NCBI RefSeq assembly: GCF_000741295.1
Contig: NZ_JGZG01000009.1
Span: forward strand, 16,418-80,417
Source: Bifidobacterium pseudolongum subsp. globosum
GTDB taxonomy: Bacteria > Actinomycetota > Actinomycetes > Actinomycetales > Bifidobacteriaceae
DNA length: 64,000 nt
Reading direction: 5' to 3'
Shown piece by piece: positions 7,855 through 16,100 of the stretch. Every line of letters starts with the position of its first letter. Position 1 is the first letter of the stretch. A program made the translations under genes and the position numbers. The notes under the pieces are model-generated. The model saw only the letters and a program-made list of their open reading frames with translations. It did not search any database and was not told where the DNA came from.

Positions 7855-9210
7855 ATGGCATCGAAATCACGTTTGGGCCGAGGGCTCGGTGCGCTGTTTC
7901 CGTCACTGCCGGGCGAAGAGCCGGCCAAGCCGGCCGCCGAAGCCGAACCGGCGGCACCCGCGCTACAGCCGGCGCGCAAGCGTGCGGCCGCCGCGCTGCC
8001 CACGCGCGCACGCAAGGCGCAGCCCGCCGAAGCCGACAAGCCGGCAGGCCCGATCTCGCCCCTCGAATCGACGATTCCGTCGATGGGTGAGATGACGCGC
8101 CATGCGGAGACCGTCTCGAAGCTCGCGGCGCCGATGACGCTGCAGCCGGAAGCCGCCGAGCACAAGCCGGTGGCGCAGGCGCCCGCCAAGCCGCAGGCCA
8201 AGACGCCGGCAGCCAAGTCCGCGAAGCGCGCCGCGATGCCGGCGATTGGCGACATGGCCCACCCGAGCGACATGTTCTTCGATGGCACGCCGATTGCGCC
8301 GAAGGCGGGCGTGGATGCGAAGCCGGCGGCCGAACCGCGGCTCAAGCCGGTCGAAGGCGGCTATCTTGTGGAACTCGAGACCGCGCAGATCGGGCCGAAC
8401 CTGCACCAGCCGCGCACGGTGTTCAACGACGACGAACTGCGCGAACTCGCCGAATCGATCAAGGAAGTCGGTGTACTGCAGCCGATCGTGGTGCGCAAAC
8501 GCCCGGTGGAGCAGATCCGCGCGGCGCATGCCCAGCCGCAGCAGGAGGGCGGCGACCGCTTCGCCGACCGCATGGACAGCGAATATGAGCTGATCATGGG
8601 CGAGCGCCGCTGGCGCGCGTCGCAGCTCGCCGGACTGTCGACGATCCCCGCGATCGTCAAGACGACCGCGGACGACTACATGCTGCGCGACGCGCTGCTC
8701 GAGAATCTGCACCGCGTGGCGCTCAATCCGCTCGAAGAGGCGGCCGCGTACCAGCAGATGATCGACGAGTTCGGCCTCACGCAGCTGCAGCTCGCGAAAT
8801 CGGTGTCGAAGTCACGCCCGCAGATCGCCAATACACTGCGCCTGATGAACCTGCCGGCGAGCGTGCAGAAGCGCGTGGTGGCGGGGCAGATCTCGGCGGG
8901 CCATGCGCGCGCGCTGCTCGGTCTGCCGAGCGACGCGGACATGGAGAAGCTCGCCCAGCGCATTGTGGATGAGGGGCTTTCAGTGCGCAGCGTCGAGGAG
9001 ATCGTCTCGATGCAGACTGCCGACCAGCCGAAGAAACCGAAGGCGAACAAGCACAATCCGTGGGCTGGTTCGCCGATTCAGCTCAATCTGGAGAAGCGCT
9101 TCGACACCAAAGTCTCCATCAAGGGCTCCGAGCAGCATGGGCGCATCGAGATCGTGTTCTCGTCGCCGGAGGAGATGGACCGCATCATCGCCCTCCTCGA
9201 CCCGCAGTAA
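7855..9210 (+). CDS. parB: Chromosome partitioning protein ParB
   Basis: CTP-dependent DNA clamp that loads at parS and spreads over the origin region. Length is 451 residues. The N-terminus SRLGRGLGALFPSLPG is the ParA-activating motif, followed by a long Ala/Pro/Lys-rich spacer (about 20-165). The CTP-binding core has GERRWRAS near residue 249 and ENLHRVALNPLEEAAAY near 283, then an HTH (LTQLQLAKSVSKSRPQIANTLRLMNLP) and a C-terminal dimer domain. A Gln/Arg-rich insert of about 20 residues precedes YELIMGERRW. The start is the ATG at 7855; the longer open frame upstream is an artefact inside parA. Confidence 0.95.
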   Translation: MASKSRLGRGLGALFPSLPGEEPAKPAAEAEPAAPALQPARKRAAAALPTRARKAQPAEADKPAGPISPLESTIPSMGEMTRHAETVSKLAAPMTLQPEAAEHKPVAQAPAKPQAKTPAAKSAKRAAMPAIGDMAHPSDMFFDGTPIAPKAGVDAKPAAEPRLKPVEGGYLVELETAQIGPNLHQPRTVFNDDELRELAESIKEVGVLQPIVVRKRPVEQIRAAHAQPQQEGGDRFADRMDSEYELIMGERRWRASQLAGLSTIPAIVKTTADDYMLRDALLENLHRVALNPLEEAAAYQQMIDEFGLTQLQLAKSVSKSRPQIANTLRLMNLPASVQKRVVAGQISAGHARALLGLPSDADMEKLAQRIVDEGLSVRSVEEIVSMQTADQPKKPKANKHNPWAGSPIQLNLEKRFDTKVSIKGSEQHGRIEIVFSSPEEMDRIIALLDPQ

Positions 9211-9233
9211 GCGGCGGCTGGAGGCATGCCTTG

Positions 9234-10304
9234 ATGCATTCCGCGTGGCTGACGCCGCCATACGTGTTCCTCTGGGTCCCGCAGCTGTGCGCGCTTGCGT
9301 TCCTCGCGCTCATCGTGCGGTTTGACCGCCGCTCGCTGTGGTCGGGGTTCGCGCTGTTCGTGTTCATCATGACGGTCGGCGTGACCGCGGCGTGCCTTTA
9401 TGTCGACACGATGGACCTGGTGCCAAGCCCGTGGATTCGCACGGTGATGCTGTGGATTGGGCTGCTTGCGGCCGCCGTCATCGTCGCCTTCCCTGTGCTC
9501 CTGGGCGTGTTCCTGACCGCGGAGGGCTGCCGTCTGCTGCGCAGGGAGGGTGTGTCGCCCGCCAATTGCCTTTCGCTTGCGGCCGGCCTCTTTGTGCTGT
9601 TGGACCTGACGCTCATCCCGTATCTTGCGTCGCTCGTGCGCAATGCGGTGGTCACGTGGCTGTTCGCGCTCGCGTCCGCGTGTGTGCTGTTCTTCTCCGC
9701 GCAGCTCGCGATCTACTGCCTGTCGGTGTTCGTCAATCTTGTGCACTTGGGCAAGCCGAAGGGACTCAAGCAGATCGTGGTGCTGGGCTCGGGCATCTTC
9801 GGGACGGCTGTGCCGCCGCTGCTGGGCAACCGCATCCGCAAAGGCATCCAGCTGCAGCATGACGCCCCGCACGCCGTGCTCATTCTGTCCGGCGGCCAAG
9901 GGCCCGGCGAAGACATCCCCGAAGGGCGCGCGATGATGGCGTGGGCGCTGGAGCACGGGGCGGACCCGTCGCGGACGATCGCGGAAGAACGCTCGCGCAA
10001 CACCGAGGAGAACCTTGCATACTCGGCGCGGCTGTTCCCAGACCCCACCGGAAAGACGGCAATCGTCTCGACACGGTACCACGTGCTGCGCGCGCTGCTC
10101 ATCTCCAAACGGCTGCATATGGACGCCGTCGGCTACGGCTCGGCGGCCACATGGTATTTCTCGCTCAACGCGATGCTGCGCGAGTTCATCGCGTTCGTCG
10201 TCATGACGCGCAAGCGGCAGATGGTCGTGCTGTGTGTGCTGCTCACGCCGCTCTGGCTCACGGCACTCGCCGGCGTGATCCAGTGGATCATGCCGGCGAG
10301 CTGA
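9234..10304 (+). CDS. YdcF/SanA-like (DUF218) membrane protein
   Basis: A 356-residue membrane protein whose C-terminal half is a DUF218 (YdcF/SanA) domain: IVVLGSGIFG, LSGGQGPGEDIPEG, MMAWALEHGADPSRTIAEERSRNTEENL and IVSTRYHVLRA. The N-terminal half has about five to six hydrophobic segments (residues 8-185), and another follows at the C-terminus. Family members are tied to envelope integrity, but their reaction is not established. The start at 9234 follows CTGGAGG and lies 23 bases after parB, so it may be co-transcribed. It converges on trxB. Confidence 0.8.
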   Translation: MHSAWLTPPYVFLWVPQLCALAFLALIVRFDRRSLWSGFALFVFIMTVGVTAACLYVDTMDLVPSPWIRTVMLWIGLLAAAVIVAFPVLLGVFLTAEGCRLLRREGVSPANCLSLAAGLFVLLDLTLIPYLASLVRNAVVTWLFALASACVLFFSAQLAIYCLSVFVNLVHLGKPKGLKQIVVLGSGIFGTAVPPLLGNRIRKGIQLQHDAPHAVLILSGGQGPGEDIPEGRAMMAWALEHGADPSRTIAEERSRNTEENLAYSARLFPDPTGKTAIVSTRYHVLRALLISKRLHMDAVGYGSAATWYFSLNAMLREFIAFVVMTRKRQMVVLCVLLTPLWLTALAGVIQWIMPAS

Positions 10305-10322
10305 GCCACGCCGGCGGGTGTC

Positions 10323-11276
10323 CTACGCCTCCGCGGCCTCGGCCACAAGCGACTCGAGGTACGCCTGCACGTCGAGCGCGGCTCGGCAGCCGGTGCCCGC
10401 GGCGCTGATCGCCTGCTGGTAGACCGGGTCGGCGCAGTCGCCGGCCGCGAACACGCCCGGCACATTGGTGCGCGTGGAGGCGCCTTCGACGACGATGTAC
10501 CCGTGGTCGTCGAGTTCGAGGGCGCCGCCAAGGAAGGCGGTCTGCGGCACCTGGCCGGCGGCGATGAACACGCCGTTCGCGGGCAGTTCGCCCGTCTCCC
10601 CGCTGACGACGTTGCGGATGCTCACCGAGGTGACGCCCTTGCCGTCGCCGTTGATGCGCTCCACCACCGTGTTCATCATCACGTCGATCGCCGGGTTCTC
10701 GAGCGTGCGGTCGACCATGATCTGCGAGGCGCGGAACTGGTCGCGCCGGTGCAGCAGCGTGACCGACGACCCGAAGCGGCTGAGGAACCCGGCCTCCTCC
10801 ATCGCGGAGTCGCCGCCGCCGACCACGACGATCGGCTTGCCGCGGAAGAAGAAGCCGTCGCATGTGGCGCAGAACGAGACGCCCTTGCCGGAGTATTTCT
10901 CTTCGCCGGGCACATCGAGGTGCCGGTAGTACGAGCCGGTGGCGATGATCACGGCGCGCGCCTGGTAGACATCGCCGCCCGAACAGGTGACCGTCTTGAT
11001 CGTCTCGTCGAGCCGCGTGGATTCGACGTCGTCGAACACGATCTCGGCATTGAAGCGTTCGGCCTGGCGCTGCATGTTCTCCATGAGGTCGGGTCCCATG
11101 ATGCCGTCGGGGAAGCCGGGGAAGTTCTCCACTTCGGTGGTGTTGACGAGCTGGCCGCCCGGGGTGAGCGCACCCGCCACGACGAGCGGCTTGAGGCCTG
11201 CACGCCCCAGGTAGATGGCTGCGGTGTATCCGGCGGGGCCGGATCCGATGATGATGACGTCGCGAATTTCACTCAT
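10323..11276 (-). CDS. trxB: Thioredoxin reductase
   Basis: FAD flavoenzyme (317 residues) that reduces thioredoxin with NADPH. It shows the FAD-binding motif IIGSGPAGYTAAIYLGRAGL at the N-terminus, the redox pair in SFCATCDGFFF near residue 135, the NADPH motif VVGGGDSAMEEA and the C-terminal FAAGDC motif. The ATG at 11276 (MSEIRDV) gives the standard N-terminus; an upstream ATG adds 16 unsupported residues. It lies near murJ as in other actinobacteria, though a sugar/nucleoside cassette is inserted between them here. The gene order with murJ is recalled from family knowledge. Confidence 0.93.
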   Translation of the reverse strand: MSEIRDVIIIGSGPAGYTAAIYLGRAGLKPLVVAGALTPGGQLVNTTEVENFPGFPDGIMGPDLMENMQRQAERFNAEIVFDDVESTRLDETIKTVTCSGGDVYQARAVIIATGSYYRHLDVPGEEKYSGKGVSFCATCDGFFFRGKPIVVVGGGDSAMEEAGFLSRFGSSVTLLHRRDQFRASQIMVDRTLENPAIDVMMNTVVERINGDGKGVTSVSIRNVVSGETGELPANGVFIAAGQVPQTAFLGGALELDDHGYIVVEGASTRTNVPGVFAAGDCADPVYQQAISAAGTGCRAALDVQAYLESLVAEAAEA

Positions 11277-11342
11277 GCTCCCACAATAGGCGCATCGGCA
11301 TGGGTATTCCGCGGTTCCACTCATAGCTCATGCGCCGTTCCC

Positions 11343-11348
11343 TATAAT
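11343..11348 (+). promoter_or_regulatory. -10 element upstream of the lacI-family regulator
   Basis: Perfect TATAAT 41 bases before the regulator start at 11390. No convincing -35 is seen at the right spacing. Confidence 0.4.
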
Positions 11349-11389
11349 GTGGGTATGGCTGCACACACCGCGCGGCGGAAGGAGGAGCC

Positions 11390-12427
11390 ATGGCGCATCG
11401 CACGACCCTGCGCGACATCGCGCACGAAGTGGGCGTTTCGGTCACCACCGTCTCGCTTGTGCTCAACAACCGGCTGGCGCGCGTCTCCGACGAGACCCGC
11501 GCGCAGATCCTCGAAACCGCCAAACGGCTGCGGTATGTGCCCAACCAGAACGCGCGCAGCCTGCTCACCAAGCGCACGATGCTCATCGCGCTCATCGTGC
11601 CCGACATCGAGAACCTGTTCTTCGCCGCGCTCGCACGCTGCCTCGAGGAATCATGCCAGGCGGCCGGCTACGAGCTTGTCATCGCGAATTCGAACGACCG
11701 GCGCGCGGTGGAGCGCGACCTGCTGCAGCATGTGGTGGCGCGCGGTGTGGACGGCCTGTTCCTGATCCCCGCGCGCGAATCATACGCCGACGAGGTGGGA
11801 CTGCGCGAAGACGTGCGCCGTGTGCCGTGCCCGGTGACGCTGATCGACCGTCTGGTGTCCGCACAGTGGTGCGACGGCGCGGGGTTCGACAATGTGCTCG
11901 GCGGTGCACTGGCCGCGCGCAGACTGCTTGAGGCCGGACATACGCGCATTGGGTGCATTTCTGGCGATGGGCGCGAAGGCAGCGCCAACCGCCGTCGGCG
12001 CGGGTTCGCCGACGTGCTCGAGCAGGCCGGCGAACCGCTTGAATCGGTGCTCGACGTGGCCGGTGACTACCGCTTTGACGGCGGGTACGCAGCCACGGCC
12101 GCCATGGTGGACAACGGCGCCACGGCGGTGTTCTGCTGCAACGACCTGATGGCGATGGGCCTGCTGCGCGGTCTGCGCGAACGCGGGCTTTCCGTGCCCG
12201 CGGACATGTCGGTGATCGGCTACGACAACATCATGGAACGCTTCGGCATACAGATCGAGGTGACAACGGTCGAGCAGGATGTGGCACAGCTTGCGCGCGC
12301 CGCATGGGAGCTGCTCTCGGCGCGCATCGGGGCGCCCGGCGAGGGCCACCCGTGGCTCGCCGAGCCGCGCACCCGGGTGCTTGCGCCGTGTCTTGTGGAC
12401 AAAGGCAGTGTGCGCGACCTGCGCTGA
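11390..12427 (+). CDS. LacI-family transcriptional regulator (probable ribonucleoside/ribose regulator)
   Basis: LacI/GalR repressor of 345 residues with the HTH TTLRDIAHEVGVSVTTVSLVLNN at residues 5-27 and a periplasmic-binding-like sensor domain (LIALIVPDIENLFF, VIGYDNIMERFG). AAGGAGG lies just before the ATG. It is followed by a promoter carrying a perfect 22-bp LacI-type palindrome and by nucleoside hydrolase, MFS transporter and ribokinase genes on the same strand. That context makes it the likely local repressor responding to a ribonucleoside or ribose. The ligand is inferred only. Confidence 0.85.
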   Translation: MAHRTTLRDIAHEVGVSVTTVSLVLNNRLARVSDETRAQILETAKRLRYVPNQNARSLLTKRTMLIALIVPDIENLFFAALARCLEESCQAAGYELVIANSNDRRAVERDLLQHVVARGVDGLFLIPARESYADEVGLREDVRRVPCPVTLIDRLVSAQWCDGAGFDNVLGGALAARRLLEAGHTRIGCISGDGREGSANRRRRGFADVLEQAGEPLESVLDVAGDYRFDGGYAATAAMVDNGATAVFCCNDLMAMGLLRGLRERGLSVPADMSVIGYDNIMERFGIQIEVTTVEQDVAQLARAAWELLSARIGAPGEGHPWLAEPRTRVLAPCLVDKGSVRDLR

Positions 12428-12496
12428 CCTTTGTATGGCGTGTGTAGCGCATGGCTGTGCCGGTGGGGTGTGCGACACGCTGACAGCTGACGGATT

Positions 12497-12524
12497 TTGA
12501 CGGGCCCCGTGAAAGGGATATGAT
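12497..12524 (+). promoter_or_regulatory. Promoter of the nucleoside/ribose operon
   Basis: TTGACG (12497-12502), 16-bp spacer, TATGAT (12519-12524). The start site would fall at about 12531, right before the operator palindrome, so a bound repressor would block initiation or escape. Confidence 0.6.
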
Positions 12525-12535
12525 GAAGTCAACAC

Positions 12536-12557
12536 AGTGATAAAACGTTTTATCACT
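12536..12557. promoter_or_regulatory. LacI-family operator, perfect 22-bp palindrome
   Basis: A perfect 22-bp inverted repeat with half-site AGTGATAAAAC and central ACGT. Even length and central CG are classic LacI-family features. It sits 46 bp before the nucleoside hydrolase start and just downstream of the -10. The adjacent lacI-family gene is the obvious candidate to bind it. Confidence 0.8.
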
Positions 12558-12603
12558 CGGACCGGCTCCGCCGGATCCACTTCAATGAGGAAGGAACGGA
12601 CCC

Positions 12604-13560
12604 ATGAAGAAGATGATTCTTGATCTGGACACCGGCGTCGATGATGCGCTTGCCATCTCGTACGCGCTTGGCAGTCCGGAAGTGGAACTCATTGGCATCA
12701 CCGGCACCTACGGCAATGTGCTGATGGAGCAGGGCGTGCGCAACGCGCTCGCGATTACCGAACTGCTCGGCCACCCCGAAGTCAAGGTCTACCGCGGCCT
12801 TGACCACTCGAGCACCACGGATTCGTTCCAGGTGCTCGAGATCTCGAGCTTCATCCACGGCCAGAACGGCATCGGGGAAGCGGTGATCGCGGACTCCACG
12901 CGCGACGCGGAGGATACCCCGGCGGTGGACTTCATCATCGATGCGGCGAAGACCTACGGCAAGGACCTCGTGTACGTGCCGACCGGCCCGCTGACGAACC
13001 TCGACGCTGCGATCGCCCGTGCCCCCGAAATCGTCGATGAGATCGGACGCGTGGTACTGATGGGCGGCGCGCTCACCGTGCCCGGCAATGTGAATGCCTG
13101 GACCGAGGCGAACATCTCGCAGGACCCGGACGCCGCCAACCGCGTGTTCCGCTCGGGCATCCCCGCCACTATGGTGGGCCTCGACGTGACGCTGCAGACG
13201 CTGCTCACCTACAAGGAGACGCAGCGCTGGCGCGACCTGGGCACCCCGGCGGGCGCATTCCTGGCCGACATGACCGACTTCTACATCAAGGCCTACGAGA
13301 CGACCGCCCCGCATCTGGGCGGCTGCGGCCTGCACGACCCGCTCGCCGTGGGCGTGGCCGTCGACCCGACGCTCGTGACCACGCTGCCGATCAACATGAA
13401 GGTGGACGTGGAGGGCCCCACCCGCGGGCGCACAATCGGTGACGAGACCCGCCTCAACGACCCCGTCAAGACGATGGACGCCGCCGTCGGTGTCGACGTG
13501 CCGCGCTTCCTCGACGAATTCATGACCCGCATCTCCACGTTGGCCGCCAACGCCGCCTGA
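12604..13560 (+). CDS. Inosine-uridine preferring nucleoside hydrolase
   Basis: Nucleoside hydrolase (318 residues) that splits ribonucleosides into base and ribose. The N-terminal Asp cluster DLDTGVDDALAI (residues 6-17) is the calcium-binding and catalytic signature, with later family motifs VPTGPLTNLDAAI, VLMGGAL and HDPLAVGVAVDP. GGAAGGAACGG precedes the ATG. It is the first gene of the operon under the LacI-type operator. It would feed ribose to the ribokinase two genes downstream. Purine or pyrimidine preference cannot be read from the sequence. Confidence 0.9.
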   Translation: MKKMILDLDTGVDDALAISYALGSPEVELIGITGTYGNVLMEQGVRNALAITELLGHPEVKVYRGLDHSSTTDSFQVLEISSFIHGQNGIGEAVIADSTRDAEDTPAVDFIIDAAKTYGKDLVYVPTGPLTNLDAAIARAPEIVDEIGRVVLMGGALTVPGNVNAWTEANISQDPDAANRVFRSGIPATMVGLDVTLQTLLTYKETQRWRDLGTPAGAFLADMTDFYIKAYETTAPHLGGCGLHDPLAVGVAVDPTLVTTLPINMKVDVEGPTRGRTIGDETRLNDPVKTMDAAVGVDVPRFLDEFMTRISTLAANAA

Positions 13561-13572
13561 AAGGACAGTACG

Positions 13573-15021
13573 ATGACCACCGCAACCACCAAGGGTGCCA
13601 TCGACCCGTATGCCGATCCGGGCACCGCGAGCCGCACCGCCGTCAAGGCGCTCATCATGCTGCTCATCACGTTCATCATGGGCACGTTGTGCCTGCAGGG
13701 GTTCAACCTCGTCTTCGTGCAAATCGGAGCCGACGTGGGCGCCGCCGACCAGGCGTCGTTGATCACCGCCATCCCGAGCATCGTGCTCGGCATCGTCTCG
13801 TTCATCTACGGGTCGCTCAGCGATTTCGTCTCACTGCGCCGCATGGTCGTGTTCGGCGTGCTCACGCTGTTCGTGGGCTCCGTCTTCGGCTTTGTGGCCT
13901 CGTACTTCATCAACGGTGGCCTGTGGGTCGTCATCATCGCCCGCATGTTGCAGACGATCGGCGGCCAGGTGGCCGGCTCGGTGTACCTCGTCATGGCCAC
14001 CAAGTACCTCGCCACGCACCTCAAGGTGATTTTCTTCGGCCTGTTCACCGCCGGATACCAGCTCTCCGCGGCCATCGGCGTGTTCGCCGCCGGCCTGCTC
14101 AGCTCGGTGGCGTGGCAGTACCTGTTCCTGATCCCCGCCGTCTCGATCGTGTTCCTGCCGTTCCTGATGAAGTGGCTGCCTGGCCATAGCACGAGCGGCG
14201 ACCGCATCGACTGGGTCGGCTTCACCGTCTTCGGTGTGGCCGTGGCGTTCCTGACGCTCTTCTTCTCGTACATGAGCTGGTGGATGCTCATTGTGGCCGC
14301 GGTGCTGTTCATCGCGTTCGGCATCTACATCGCCAAGGCCCGCAACCCGTTCATCACGCCGTCGTTCTTCAAGAACGTGCGTTGGCTCCTCGCGATCAGC
14401 CTGATCCTGCTGTTCTACTTCACGAACTACTGCATCTCGCCGATCTTCAATGCGATCGGTGCGGACGTGTACGGCATGAGCACCGGCCAGGTCTCCGCGT
14501 ACATCGTGTGGGCCTTCGTCGTGGCCACCGTCATGGGCACGAGCTCGGGCGCCATCGTCGGCCGTATCGGCCAGACCGCCTCGATCGTGATCGCCGCGTG
14601 CCTCATGATCGCCGGGTTCGTCGGATCCGCATTCGCAGTCAACGCCGGATTCTGGGTGCTCACGCTGTGCGCATGCGTCTACTACGCCGGCTGCGGCCTC
14701 ATATATTCGCCGCTCGTGGCCACCGTGCTCGACACCCTGCCGGTCGACCAGTCCGGCCGTGGTGTGGGCATGAACGACCTCGTGATGAACGTGACCGCCT
14801 CGATCGGCATCGCCATCTTCGGTGGACTCATGACCACGCAGGCGCTCGCCGGCTCCTCGTTCACCGGCGCCTCCGGCTCGTCCGCCGGCTACGCCAACCT
14901 GCTGCTCATCGGCGGCATCGTGATCGCCGCCGGCCTCGTGGTCTTCCTGCTGATCCGCCGCAAGGTCTACGCAGGCGAGACGAAGGCCGAAGAACACGAG
15001 TCAGGCCCGGTCGAAGCCTGA
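13573..15021 (+). CDS. MFS transporter (probable nucleoside/ribose permease)
   Basis: Major facilitator superfamily transporter of 482 residues with roughly 12-14 hydrophobic segments. The FIYGSLSDFVSLRRMVVFGVL loop corresponds to the MFS loop-2/3 motif. By sequence it resembles drug/H+ antiporter-2 (EmrB-like) transporters. However, its position 12 bases after the nucleoside hydrolase and before ribokinase in one operon suggests uptake of ribonucleosides or ribose. That substrate is inferred from context only. Confidence 0.8.
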   Translation: MTTATTKGAIDPYADPGTASRTAVKALIMLLITFIMGTLCLQGFNLVFVQIGADVGAADQASLITAIPSIVLGIVSFIYGSLSDFVSLRRMVVFGVLTLFVGSVFGFVASYFINGGLWVVIIARMLQTIGGQVAGSVYLVMATKYLATHLKVIFFGLFTAGYQLSAAIGVFAAGLLSSVAWQYLFLIPAVSIVFLPFLMKWLPGHSTSGDRIDWVGFTVFGVAVAFLTLFFSYMSWWMLIVAAVLFIAFGIYIAKARNPFITPSFFKNVRWLLAISLILLFYFTNYCISPIFNAIGADVYGMSTGQVSAYIVWAFVVATVMGTSSGAIVGRIGQTASIVIAACLMIAGFVGSAFAVNAGFWVLTLCACVYYAGCGLIYSPLVATVLDTLPVDQSGRGVGMNDLVMNVTASIGIAIFGGLMTTQALAGSSFTGASGSSAGYANLLLIGGIVIAAGLVVFLLIRRKVYAGETKAEEHESGPVEA

Positions 15022-15027
15022 CCCCAC

Positions 15028-15061
15028 GGGCCCGCGCGGTACCCACTGCCGGCGCGGGCCC
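15028..15061 (+). terminator. GC-rich hairpin between MFS gene and rbsK
   Basis: Perfect 10-bp stem GGGCCCGCGC (15028-15037) and GCGCGGGCCC (15052-15061) with a 14-nt loop and no U-tract. It may be an attenuating or mRNA-stabilising element within the operon rather than a full terminator. Confidence 0.45.
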
Positions 15062-15119
15062 ACTCGTCTTCCGCACCATTGCACCTATTCACCCGCCACC
15101 CGAAAGGACGCGCACCACC

Positions 15120-16100
15120 ATGGACACCACATCATTCCCCCTGCAACTACTGGAACACATGCACGGCACCGTCGCCGTAGTCGGCTCCATGAACGTGGAC
15201 TACACCATCACCACCGCGCGCCTGCCCGAACCCGGCGAGACGGTCGCCGGCGGCCCGCTCGAGCTGCTGCCCGGCGGCAAATCCGGCAACCAGGCCGCGG
15301 CCGCCGCGCTGCTCGGCGCCGACGTGCGCATGTTCGGCGCTGTCGGCTCGGACAGCAACGCCGACTTTCTGCTCGGCCATCTGGCCGCAGCCGGCGTCGA
15401 CACGTCGCATGTGCGGCACGTGGACGGCCCGAGCGGCCTGACCGTGATCACCGTCGACGCCTCCGCCGAAAACACGATCGTCTATTCCGCCGGCTCGAAC
15501 GCGCAGGTGAGCGTGGACTACGTGGAATCGAAAATCGGCGAACTGACCGGCGCCGACGTGCTCGGCCTGTGCCTGGAAAGCCCGATTGAGACCGTGACGG
15601 CGTGCGCGCGCATGTGCCATGAGGCCGGCGTGCGCGTGCTGCTCAACGATTCGCCGTTCACCGCCGACCTGCCCGCGGAGTTGATCGAGCACACCGACAT
15701 CCTGCTCGTCAACGAGATCGAGATGGCGCAGCTGCTCGACCTGCAGGCGCCCGCGGACGACGACTGGTCCGCGTTCGACTGGCCGCTCGCGCTCGAACGC
15801 CTTAAGGCAATCGGCATCCGGCAGGCCGTCGTGACGCTCGGCGCCGACGGTTCGGTCGTGCTCGACGCCACCGCCGACGAACATGTGACGCGCATCGCGC
15901 CGGTGCGTGTGGACGCCGTCGACACGACCGGTTGCGGTGACTCGTTCATGGGCACCGTGCTCGCCGGGCTCGCGTCCGGATGGTCGCTCGCGGCCTCGGC
16001 GCGTGCCGCCGCCTACGTCTCCGCCTATGCGGCCAGCGGACGCGGCGCGCAGGCCTCGTATGGCACGCCGGCGCAGATCCGCGCCAAGTTCGAGGCCTAG
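15120..16100 (+). CDS. rbsK: Ribokinase (PfkB family)
   Basis: PfkB-family sugar kinase (326 residues). The first signature GGKSGNQAAAAALLGADV lies near residue 56 and the second, VDTTGCGDSFMG, near 268, with the catalytic Asp in GCGD. The N-terminal GSMNVDYTI is typical of ribokinases. It would phosphorylate ribose released by the upstream nucleoside hydrolase. The ATG at 15120 follows AAAGGACGC. Its stop overlaps the murJ stop on the other strand by four bases (CTAG, 16097-16100). Confidence 0.9.
   Translation: MDTTSFPLQLLEHMHGTVAVVGSMNVDYTITTARLPEPGETVAGGPLELLPGGKSGNQAAAAALLGADVRMFGAVGSDSNADFLLGHLAAAGVDTSHVRHVDGPSGLTVITVDASAENTIVYSAGSNAQVSVDYVESKIGELTGADVLGLCLESPIETVTACARMCHEAGVRVLLNDSPFTADLPAELIEHTDILLVNEIEMAQLLDLQAPADDDWSAFDWPLALERLKAIGIRQAVVTLGADGSVVLDATADEHVTRIAPVRVDAVDTTGCGDSFMGTVLAGLASGWSLAASARAAAYVSAYAASGRGAQASYGTPAQIRAKFEA

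Noticed and set aside
13573..15021. Multidrug efflux pump
   Set aside because: The sequence resembles DHA2 transporters, but its place inside a nucleoside hydrolase-ribokinase operon with a LacI operator makes sugar or nucleoside transport more likely. I left the substrate open.
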